Part shown: positions 55,790 through 64,000 of the stretch, in pieces | How positions within the stretch are numbered: the stretch's first letter is position 1 | Layout of the letters: every line of letters starts with the position of its first letter | DNA from: Dromiciops gliroides | Lineage: Eukaryota > Chordata > Mammalia > Microbiotheria > Microbiotheriidae | Length of the DNA: 64,000 bases | Reading direction: 5' to 3' | Assembly: GCF_019393635.1 (NCBI RefSeq) | Contig: NC_057862.1 | Coordinates: forward strand, 154,350,562-154,414,561 | Made by a program: the position numbers and the translations under genes | The notes under the pieces: model-generated | The model's database searches: none | The model's input: the letters and a program-made list of their open reading frames with translations, nothing else | What the model was told of the DNA's origin: nothing

Positions 55790-56455
55790 TAGGTAGTGGT
55801 AAGAGTTCAGAACAGGGAGTCAGGAAGCCTGGATTCCAGGCCCAGCTCTGTCACTGATTTCCTGTGTAATCCCGATCCTGTTTCCTCATATGTAAAAAGG
55901 AGGATAATTATACCTGTACTACCTACCTTGCAGGGATTTATGAGGATTGAGTGAGATACTTAGGTGTGAGAACACTTTGAAAACTTAAAAGGGCTAGTAA
56001 AATAGCAGGTATCATTATTATCGGTTTATGACTCAGGCAATTGTGGCCTACTCTCATTATAACAGCACAGGGTCCAGCGGCCAAGTCCATTAGGGTAATC
56101 TTTTGTTGAGATAGAGATTTCTTAGTGATATGACAAGGGTTCATAAAAACTATCTTTGAATTGTTGTCAAAACACAGAAGTATAAAACAACAGCACTGGA
56201 TAGAATGACCTTGAAGATCATGGAGGCGGTGCAATGAGTGCTGGACCTGGGAGTCAGGAAGATACAAATTCATATCCTGGTACCTGCTGTGTGACCCTGG
56301 GCAAGTCATTTAACCTCTGTTTGCCTCTGTTTGCTCATCTATAAAATGGGGATAAGAACAGCACCTACTTCCCAAAGTTGTTGTGATGATTAAGTGAATT
56401 GAGAAATACACAGCATTTTGCAAACCTTGAGCTCTAATATATCAGCCATTATGAT
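55790..56455 (+). repeat. two MIR-like CORE-SINEs in tandem
   Basis: First at 55790-56030 ('ggagtcaggaagcctggatt', 'atttatgaggattgagtgag'). Second at 56215-56455 ('ctggacctgggagtcaggaa', 'gtgaccctgggcaagtcatt', 'gttgttgtgatgattaagtg'). Confidence 0.8.
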
Positions 56456-56499
56456 CAACTGAGGCTCTTGTTATTACTATTTAGAGAGTAAACCTTGTT

Positions 56500-56990
56500 A
56501 TTACTTTTTCTTTTAAAAATGTTTTATGAAAAACTTTACATGGATTACCAAATACCATAAACTAAACTTGCAAAACACTGAATATTGAAGTTGATTTCAA
56601 TGCACAATGAATAACCCTGTTTTAGTCACTTGCTCAAAGTTCTTATCAAGTCTTTGTCCATTCATTCTCATTGCCTTTTTCTCTTCTAAGCTTGTCAAGA
56701 TTGTGGGCTCTATTCTTCTAGTTCCACTTTTCTAGGTTTTGCATGGAGATCTTTCCAGATTTCTTTGTATTGCTCACATGTATTGGTCTTAATGGCATTT
56801 ATAGTGTTCCATTGCAGGAATGTACCACAATTTATGCTACTGTTCCTCTATTGTTGGACATTTAGGTTTTTTCTAGTTTTTTTTTTGAAATGACACAAAA
56901 TGTGGCAATAGAAAATGCTTGGACAGCTCATTTGTTGTTTGTTTTATTTTGGGTGTTTTGAGGGGTAAGCCTTTCCTAACAGTAGATGCT
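56500..56990 (-). repeat. old L1 3' fragment (inverted)
   Basis: 'catggagatctttccagatt', 'tagtgttccattgcaggaat', 'gtaccacaatttatgctact' and 'ttgttggacatttaggtttt' correspond to the inverted ORF2 end of L1, more diverged than the other L1 copies here. Confidence 0.6.
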
Positions 56991-57029
56991 ACTTTCTAAT
57001 AGTTTAAAGTTCATAGAATCATAGAACAT

Positions 57030-57322
57030 TGGATTTAGTATGGAGTAGTGGACAAAAAATCCCTGGTTTGGGATTAGAAGCCCTAAATTTGAATCCTAAC
57101 TGTGCCAAATCCCCATGTGATCTCAGAAAAATCACTTAGACTTTCTGAGTCTCAGTTTCCTCATCTGTAATATTGGGATGAGAGTCACGGGCTGGTTGTG
57201 AAAAACAAATGAGATTTTATATATATATATACACACACACACACATATATGTGTGTGTATTCATACATTTTTGCATATACACATGCACATATGTGTTATA
57301 TACATATATATATATATATATA
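57030..57322 (+). repeat. MIR-like fragment and AT/CA-rich tract
   Basis: MIR at 57030-57215 ('tttctgagtctcagtttcct'). Low-complexity TATA/CACA at 57218-57322. Confidence 0.7.
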
Positions 57323-57420
57323 GTTTAAAATGTTTTAAAGTTTTGAATACCTGTTGTTTTTATACTACTTTCATTTCACCTTCATAGAAATACAATGTAA
57401 CACAGTGGATAGAAAGCTAA

Positions 57421-58115
57421 CCTTGGGGGCAACTAGGTGGTGCAGTGGTTAAAGCACCCACCCTGGATACAAGTGAGTGAGTTAGTGCTGAAGAGCTTGT
57501 CCCCTAATATGACTAAGAGGTAGCAAGGTGGCAGAGTGGAGAGTCAGGAAGACCTGAGTTCAAATCCATCCTTGGACACTTATTAGCTATGTGACTATGG
57601 GCAAATCACTTAACCTTTGTTTGCCTCAGTTTCCTCATTTGTAAATTGAGGATAATAATAGCATGTACCTCCCAGTGTTGTTGTAAAGATCAAAGAAGAG
57701 AATAATTGTAAAGCACTTAGCATAGTGCCTGGCACATAGTAAGCTCTATAGAAATGTTAGCTTTATTATTAATAAGACTAAAAGGCAGCTAGGTGGTACA
57801 GTGGATGAAGTGTTAGACCTGGTGTCAGGAAGATGTGAGTTCAAATCTGGCCTCAGGTGCTTATTACCTACGTGACCCTAGGAAAATTACATAACTTCTG
57901 TTTGCCTCAGTCTAAAATGAAAATAATAATAGCACCTCCCTCCTAGGGTTGTTGTGAGTATCAAATGAGATAATCATCAAACAAACATTTATTTAAAACC
58001 TACTATGTATCAGACAATGTGCTAAATACTGAATGGATAATTGGATAATAATTGTAAAGCACTTAACACAGTGCCTGGAATGTAGCAAATGCTATATAAA
58101 TGTTGTTGTCATCGC
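57421..58115 (+). repeat. cluster of three tRNA-headed SINEs
   Basis: 57421-57475 is a WSINE-type head only. 57522-57780 and 57783-58115 are two fuller MIR-like CORE-SINEs ('cttaacctttgtttgcctca', 'gtgcctggcacatagtaagc'; 'ggcagctaggtggtacagtg'). A fragment of the 'aataaacattt' family sits in the last one (57975-58035). Confidence 0.8.
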
Positions 58116-58119
58116 CATC

Positions 58120-58948
58120 ATCATCAAATCCCCTAATTGGGCACTGATCAGGAAGAGCTCATGGCTCAGTAGATATTTAGAAGGGAGTGTCCCCAGCCTT
58201 AGGGATCTCTTCCCTTTCTTCTCTGAATTGTGTTAGGACTGTTTTAAGCCCCATGAGAGGCAGAAGAAAGGAGTGACTTTCCTTATCCTCCATCTCACCC
58301 ATCATGTAGCCATGAGCACATGGCATCTAAAGTCCTTGTCCTATCTAGGTAAGCCTGGGCTTGGGTTGAAGCCACTGCTTTTGAGTTTTCTCTCTTCTGA
58401 ACTAAAGTGAAGAACTATATACCCTGAGGTGAATATGTCCAGACTTTGTAGCAACCTTGCAAGTGTGAGAGGTCCAGAGGTCTTGAATCCCATCGGGTTG
58501 GAACTGACTGGCTGCAAGGAGAAAAGTCCTCGAAAGCAACAACTCCAATGATCTTGGGAAATATGACCACCAACAAGAAGACTGACCTAAGCCTGGTCTA
58601 TTTTACCAGAAGCTGGTAGACTAGGCATTGTTTAGACAATGCGGAGCTGAGGAAATGAAAAATGTCTATCAACAGTTCTTCAAATTGCTTTATGTTCTGA
58701 TTAGGTTTCAGTACCAGCCTCTGAAAGAATGTTTTATACCAATTATTCTTGATATATCACCTTTGTAAATGTCCATTTGTTTTAGGGTGCTCTTGGTGCC
58801 AACTTTTAAATAGATTTTTACTCCTCCAGGACAGGACATTTCTGCTTGTTTACACCACTGATAAAATTCAACATTGTTCATTTCTCTCCCTCTAAATATA
58901 TTCAAGTATTGGGAGTAGTTGAAGTTGAAAGAACAGCTCAAACATAGT
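58120..58948. other. unassigned sequence below the HSPA8 pseudogene
   Basis: Repeat-free. An 86-codon reverse frame at 58708-58968 overlaps the pseudogene tail and has no motif I can place. Confidence 0.35.
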
Positions 58949-60330
58949 TGTTTTTTTTTAATTGCCACTGCCCCTAGTCCTGGCTACAAATTGGGGTCCT
59001 TCATTTTTTGACAAATTGTATGAAATGTTCTCTCTTCTCCAGTACTTAGTTGATCTCTAATTGGTGATTGGTGGATCCAGAAAAAGCACTTCTAGATGGG
59101 TCAGTTCCACCACCTGGGAATCTCCAGGCATGCCCCTTGAACTCTAATACAGCTTAGTAATGATGGGGCTACAGACCTCTGGTTGTTCTGATAGACAAAT
59201 TCTTGCTTCTCAGCAGTCTGTTTCTTACTGAGCCAGCTGATTATTTCATTGCATTTGTCAAGGTCTTCCTCACCAATTTTGCCTCAGGGTTTCTCATTAT
59301 CCACTTAGCTGTCATTTTGAAAACATATGATGCAAATGAGTTCTTGGAAGATACCTTGACTCTCTGCTTCTTATCTTCAGTCTTTTGTTTCTTAGCTTTC
59401 CCAACTGGTGTGCTCAGTGTCTCCTTTGCTCAGGTGACCTTTGCCACCGGTGACGGTGATGCTATTCTCCTTGACATTCTCTTGGCCACAGCAGATACAT
59501 TTAGGATTCCATTTGTATAAATGTTGAAGGTCACTTAATTCTGAGGAATACACTGGGGAGCAGTGATGATTCCTCTGAGCTCCAACTCACCAAGTAGTTG
59601 CTATCCTTTGTAATTTCTCTCTCACTTTCATAAGACTTGATAAATAGATTGGGATGGTTGTCTGAGTAAGTCATGAAGATTTGTGTCTACTTGGTGGGGA
59701 TGATGGTCAGAATTATGGTAGTTCTGCCAAGAGTTTCAATATTAAGGGAAAGAGGAATCAAATCTAACAGCACCAAGTCTTGAACACTCTTAGATTTTTC
59801 GATTTTTCCTTGACAGGTTGGCAGCCTGAATACCTGCTTCATAAGAAACAATTTCATTAGGATGGCTGCTCATGGTCATCTCCTTTCCAATGAAGAAGTC
59901 GTACAAATGTGCTTAGATGTTGGGGAGCTGAGTGGGACCATTCACCAAGATGGTGCAATAAATATTTGACTTACTTCTCTTGGTATCTCTTAGGTATGAA
60001 GTACCATAGAATAGAACATTCAATTCTTCAATGTAAGTACAGATGACAGAGGCATAGAAGTTTGTACCTTCATAAAGGGCATCAATGTCAATCTGGGTAT
60101 CAACGATGATCTCAATATTGGCCTGGATACTGGAGGAGAGGCTGAGTTTTGCATATTCACAAGCAGGGTGGAAGTGGTAGACAACCTTCTTGTTATTATT
60201 GAAATCCTTCTTATACCTGCACTTGAAATCAGCAATGAAATGGTTGACCACATGGTTGTTAAAGTCCTCTCTACCCAACAGGTGTCCCCAGCTATGGATT
60301 TGACTTCAAAGATGCTACTTTAAATTTTTT

Positions 60331-60475
60331 TTTTTTTGCTCGGGGCAATGGGGGTTAAGTGACTTGCCCAGGGTCACACAGCTAGTAAGTGTTAAGTGTC
60401 TGAGGCTGGATTTGAACTCAAGTACTCCTGAATCCAGGGCTGGTGCTTTATCCACTGCGCCACCTAGCCGCCCCA
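60331..60475 (-). mobile_element. WSINE1-type SINE in the L1 tail
   Basis: Perfect 14-bp TSD ACTTTAAATTTTTT (60317-60330, 60476-60489). Near-consensus inverted SINE. Confidence 0.95.
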
Positions 60476-60508
60476 ACTTTAAATTTTTTAATTGAAGTTT
60501 TATCTTTT

Positions 60509-60652
60509 TTTTTTTTAGTGAGGCAATTGGGGTTAAGTGACTTGCCCAAGGTCACACAGCTAGTAAGTGTCAAATGTCTGAGGCTGGATTTGAACTCACG
60601 TCCTCCTGAATCCAGGGCCAGTGCTTTATCCACTGCGCCACCTAGATGCCCC
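60509..60652 (-). mobile_element. second WSINE1-type SINE in the same L1
   Basis: Perfect 14-bp TSD AAGTTTTATCTTTT (60495-60508, 60653-60666). Same orientation as its neighbour 33 bp away. Confidence 0.96.
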
Positions 60653-61312
60653 AAGTTTTATCTTTTAATAAGCACAAATCTACTTTCTCTCCCACTTATT
60701 CCCCATCTCAATGAAAAGAAAATGAAATTTCCTGCAACAAATGTGTGTAGTCAAGCCCAATAAATTCCCTCATTGGCTGTCCTCAAAACACATTTGTCTC
60801 CTTCTATAGTCAGAATTCATCACTTCTTTTTTAGGAGGTAGACAATGCTTCCCCATCGGGATTCTGGAATCAGTGTGGGCACCATAATTCTTATAGATTT
60901 CAATGCTTTTTTCCTCTTCACAATGTTATTATTATTATTATTTTATCAATTATTCTCTTGGATTTTTAAATTTTATTCTTCCTCAGTTTGTAAAAGTCTT
61001 CAAATTTTTAAAAATAACATTGATATTATAGCATAAATTAAAGATGCTGAGTTCAGTGGAGAGGATGGAGTCATCAAAACCACCACCACTGAAGTCAAAG
61101 ATCAACCCAACACCAAGCCAAAAGCAATAGCAGAAATTGTTGGCTCACTGATGACTCAGAGAACATTAACACCAGTAGTGGATTGAGCATCCTTGGTAAC
61201 CTGACATTGGGAGTCATTGCAGTAGGCTGATACTATGACAACAGTGTTTGTAATACTCTTCCTAAGGTAACCTCCAGAAATTTCTTTTATCTTTGTCAAA
61301 AAGATACCTCTT

Positions 61313-61484
61313 GGGGCAGCCAGGTGGCACAGTGGATAAAGCACCGGCCTTGGATTCAGGAGGACCCAAGTTCAAATCGAGACTCATACACTTGACATTT
61401 ACTAGCTGTGTGACCCTGGGCAAGTCACTTAACACTCATTGCCCCGCACCCAAAATAAATAAATAAATAAATAAAAGAAAGAAA
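61313..61484 (+). mobile_element. WSINE1-type SINE in HSPA8 pseudogene
   Basis: Perfect 15-bp TSD AAAAAGATACCTCTT (61298-61312, 61485-61499). The tail is an (AAAT)n microsatellite. Confidence 0.97.
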
Positions 61485-61560
61485 AAAAAGATACCTCTTC
61501 AGGACAGAAGCTTTTGTTGTTTCCTTTGTTCAGACTGTACAACTGCATCATATATATTTT

Positions 61561-61705
61561 GTTGTTGTTGCTGAGGCAATCGGGGTTAAGTGACTTGCCC
61601 AGGGTCACACAGCTAGTAAATGTCAAGTGTCTGAGGCCAGATTTGAACTCAGGTCCTCCTGACTCCAGGGCCGGTGCTCTATCCACTGCGCCAACTAGCT
61701 GTCCC
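61561..61705 (-). mobile_element. WSINE1-type SINE in HSPA8 pseudogene
   Basis: Inverted SINE with a GTTGTTGTTG tail side. Flanks CATCATATATATTTT and CATCATCATATTTTT are a diverged TSD. Confidence 0.93.
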
Positions 61706-62041
61706 CATCATCATATTTTTAACCAGTCAGATGGTTGGCATAAAAAATTGCATTGTGGGAGTCATTGCCCCTTGATTCTTTGCAGTGTCACCAACCAACT
61801 GTTCTATTTTTGTGAAGGCAATGTAGATTAATGGTGATCCTGTTTTCTTAGTCATTGTCAATGAGCTCTACTTTCCCCAGGATGGACTCATACAGTAGTA
61901 TGAGCCAACATCAATGCCAACTGTGGGTTCCTTTGACATGTTTTCTGGGGCATCAGGGTTGTTGTTGATCAATAGTCACAAAGACTACTGCTGCTGAATT
62001 GAGTGAGCATAAATACCTTTTGTTAAAAACTAACATGGAGA

Positions 62042-62197
62042 GGGGGCGCAGCTAGGTGGCGCAGTGGATAAAGCACCTGCCCTGGATTCAGGAGTACCTG
62101 AGTTCGAATCCAGCCTCAGACACTTGACACTTACTAGCTGTGTTACCCTGGGCAAGTCACTTAACCCTCATTGCCCCACAAAAATAATAAATAAATA
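62042..62197 (+). mobile_element. WSINE1-type SINE, near-consensus
   Basis: 'gcgcagctaggtggcgcagt', 'gataaagcacctgccctgga', tail (AAAT)n. Flanks 'taacatggag' and 'taacatagga' suggest the TSD. It lies just upstream of the HSPA8 5' end. Confidence 0.95.
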
Positions 62198-62199
62198 AA

Positions 62200-62460
62200 T
62201 AACATAGGATAGATCATTTTATTGATTGAGATCATTTGATTGATTGAGAATGTTGAACATAGCAGTTGGGACTCAGGATCTCAGTGTTGGAACCCTGAAC
62301 CCCCTCTGAGGATAGTAGCAGCCCTTCTGGGGAGTTCAAACCACAAGTGCAAGGTGAATTTGGGGATTGGTTTCAGGAGGGTTACTATTTAACAACACAG
62401 CAATGCCAAGCCTAGGGTCCAATGCAATTGATCCACTTTGATCATCTTTAAAATATTACA
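62200..62460. other. unassigned sequence
   Basis: A short local repeat of 'attgattgagatcattt' at 62220-62250; no gene. Confidence 0.35.
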
Positions 62461-62464
62461 TATA

Positions 62465-62800
62465 TAATCACATAACCAGTACATGTCCAAGGAAGGATTT
62501 GAACTCACAACTTCCTGATTCTGAGGACAACTCTCTGTTGTATTCAGATCCCATGTTATAGATGAGAAAACAGAGGGCTAGAGAGGGAAAATCACTGATT
62601 GGTGGCAGAGCTGGGGCTGCAAGCTAGATCTTTTGATTTTCCTTTATACCATTTGTCTTTTCATGTGTGTGTTTTTCCCCTTCTGCTAGCCTGCAAATTC
62701 CTAGAGGACAAATGCTATATCTTACATAGTTCTGTAACTTTACAAGGCCAAAAAAAGATCCCTGCACATAATTTTCATTCACTGGCACCATAGGAACTTA
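62465..62800. repeat. inverted MIR-like element then L2 3' end
   Basis: 62465-62645: 'aaggatttgaactcacaact', 'gtggcagagctggggctgca'. 62650-62800: 'agcctgcaaattcctagagg', 'atccctgcacataattttca'. Confidence 0.6.
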
Positions 62801-63084
62801 AGTCTGTATGTTTGAAGATCAGCATAATTAGTTAGATTGGATATTTACTTAATTGAAAGAGACTGAAAGGCAAGGGAAAAAAGCCCAAACTCATCCACCA
62901 GACCCCTACTGTATCCATCTGTCTGGTGAGTGGGCAGAAGCCCTCAGGGAAGAACTAGAGGTGGGGAATTAGAATAATCATATAAACTCAAGAAAAAGAA
63001 AGCTTTTATAGTTCTAGATTGTTATTGTCTCAAATTTTAAAAATTTTAAATCCATAGAGCCTTGAACAAAAAAAAATCAATTAA
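62801..63084. other. unassigned sequence
   Basis: No gene or repeat recognised. Confidence 0.35.
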
Positions 63085-63360
63085 TTTCCAGCACCTACTA
63101 TGTGTTCAACATGGGGCTCAACACTTTGGAAAGACATATAGGAATATATAAGGCATAAGCTCTGCCCTCAGGGAATTTATACAAGTTATATTAGAAATTA
63201 TATAATACTTAGATGAATGAATGACCATATAAAGCAGGATGTGAGAAGAGGGAAATGAAAATTATAGACCATACATACACAAGAGTCCAAAGGAAGGATA
63301 AATTAATATCGACTAGGAGAAATAGGGAAGGTTTCAGTGAGGAGGGAACTAAGGAATAAT
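63085..63360 (+). repeat. ancient interspersed repeat ('aataaacattt' family)
   Basis: 'agcacctactatgtgttcaa', 'ctctgccctcagggaattta', 'ggaaggtttcagtgaggagg'. Confidence 0.6.
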
Positions 63361-63366
63361 AGGTAA

Positions 63367-63393
63367 TGGTAATAATAATAATAATAATAATAA
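63367..63393. repeat. (AAT)n microsatellite
   Basis: About nine AAT units between two copies of 'ataggtaatgg'. Confidence 0.95.
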
Positions 63394-63394
63394 T

Positions 63395-63590
63395 AGGTAA
63401 TGGTTATATAACACTTTATGGTTTGCAAAGTGCTTGACATATATAGGTATTATTATTATCCCATTTTACAGATAAGGAAACTGAGACTGAGATAAGCTAA
63501 GTGACTTCCTGAGGGCCACATGGTCTAGTTAGTGCTTGAGGCAGGATTTGAGGCCAGTTCTTCCTGACTCCAAGTCCAAGGTGCTATTTA
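63395..63590 (-). repeat. MIR-like element
   Basis: 'aacactttatggtttgcaaa', 'attatcccattttacagata', 'aggatttgaggccagttctt'. Confidence 0.75.
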
Positions 63591-63594
63591 TTTA

Positions 63595-64000
63595 TTGACA
63601 ACTGTGTCTGCCACCAAGGATGATACCTTTGTGAACCAGCAACTATAGCACACCAGAATCTATTTTGTTTGCAAAAATCTCTAGGGGATGAAGAAGTAAT
63701 GATTTCCACTGCTTTCCTGTTTCTAGCATCTTTCTCCCCTTGTGTTTAATCTAAGTCTCTGGAGCTTTAGTCTAAGTTTATCTTGTGTTCTCCATGGAAC
63801 TGAAGAAAGGCTGATTGCTCTCCTCCCAATGGCAATGGGATAATACTTCAGAGACCCGAAGATCATTAAGTGAATTCATCCTTCCCTTTTCCAAGTCCTT
63901 TAACTTTTGTTCCTGGGGCTTATCAAATTTTGGAAGAGAGGGAAGGTAACTATGTTAAGAATTTTGTAAATATGTTGCAATTTTGCCCCAGGCAAGATAT
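63595..64000. other. unassigned sequence at the window edge
   Basis: No gene seen; the window ends in it. Confidence 0.35.

Larger units (their letters stand above)
60317..61039 (-). mobile_element. L1 3' fragment inside the HSPA8 pseudogene
   Basis: Flanked by 9-bp TSD AAAGATGCT (60308-60316, 61040-61048). The inverted L1 3' UTR text ('aacaaatgtgtgtagtcaag', 'cattggctgtcctcaaaaca', 'ttttaggaggtagacaatgc') fills 60660-61020. The T-rich side hosts two SINEs. Confidence 0.8.
58950..61945 (-). pseudogene. HSPA8P: HSPA8 (HSC70) processed pseudogene
   Basis: An intronless, heavily decayed copy of the constitutive cytosolic HSP70 chaperone, an ATPase that folds client proteins. The start is at 61939 (MSKEPTVGID, the family's N-terminal MSKGPAVGID). 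Then come NPTN-like remnants, [25 protein letters not shown] (family TNAVVTVPAYFNDSQ), SEPTISAIAFGL, IFEVKS-like, REDFNNHVVNHFIADFK, ALYEGTNFYAS, LNVSAVAK and an EIN* end at 59046. Many stops and frameshifts, a deletion of about 20 codons in the nucleotide-binding domain, and a 24-bp in-frame insertion at 60084-60107 are visible. A short A tail lies at 58950-58959. It is interrupted by an L1 (60317-61039) and four SINEs. HSPA8 rather than HSPA1/HSPA2 is favoured by the MSK start; other HSP70s are possible but less likely. Confidence 0.93.

Noticed and set aside
58708..58968. 86-codon reverse frame with a WCKQAEMSCPGG stretch
   Set aside because: No known motif matched, and it overlaps the A tail of the HSPA8 copy; most likely chance.
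59203..59520. 105-codon forward frame with a hydrophobic character
   Set aside because: It is antisense to the HSPA8 pseudogene coding remnant.

Overview
The window is vertebrate nuclear DNA with no intact protein-coding gene that I can support. Its repeat content points to an Australian marsupial. It carries many copies of a tRNA-derived SINE of the WSINE1/WALLSI type (head GGGGCAGCTAGGTGGCGCAG, tail ending CACTTAACCC(C/T)CATTGCC plus an A-rich run). It also has MAR1-type CORE-SINEs, marsupial-type L1 3' ends, RTE, L2 and L3/CR1 LINE fossils, and MIR-like elements. The SINE1 type that dominates the South American opossum was not seen. The exact species cannot be read from the sequence; a dasyurid or similar is a guess.

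Layout. 0-6 kb: L2, SINE, MIR and hAT fossils, a truncated L1 with a 17-bp target-site duplication (TSD), and an RPL15 retropseudogene (4817-5498). 6-20 kb: scattered MIR, MAR1 and SINE copies, one of two copies of an unclassified 0.5 kb repeat, a Tigger-like DNA transposon, a solo LTR (15240-15670), and a perfect 69-copy CCTCT array (17336-17680). 20-23 kb: an L3/CR1 element split by a SINE, an L1 and a DNA transposon lying inside that L1. 23-35 kb: simple repeats, a repeat-poor stretch at 26.9-28.4 kb that looks like conserved regulatory DNA, an L2 cut by an L1, and an RTE fragment. 35-43 kb: the longest L1 ORF2 remnant (35810-37336), a second solo LTR that itself contains a SINE, a 0.2 kb CCTT array and a MER5-like hAT element. 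43-58 kb: more L1, RTE, L3, MIR and microsatellites, including an L1 ORF1-only (HAL1-like) remnant. 58.9-62 kb: an HSPA8 (HSC70) processed pseudogene interrupted by an L1 and four SINEs.

No operon-like or cooperating gene set is present. The only recognisable host genes are two dead retrocopies, RPL15 and HSPA8. The repeats form datable nests with recognisable TSDs, which is the main information in the window. Several repeat-poor AT-rich blocks (about 16.0, 26.2, 28.0 and 30.0 kb) are candidate cis-regulatory elements, on sequence character only. I found nothing that looks like a new biological system.
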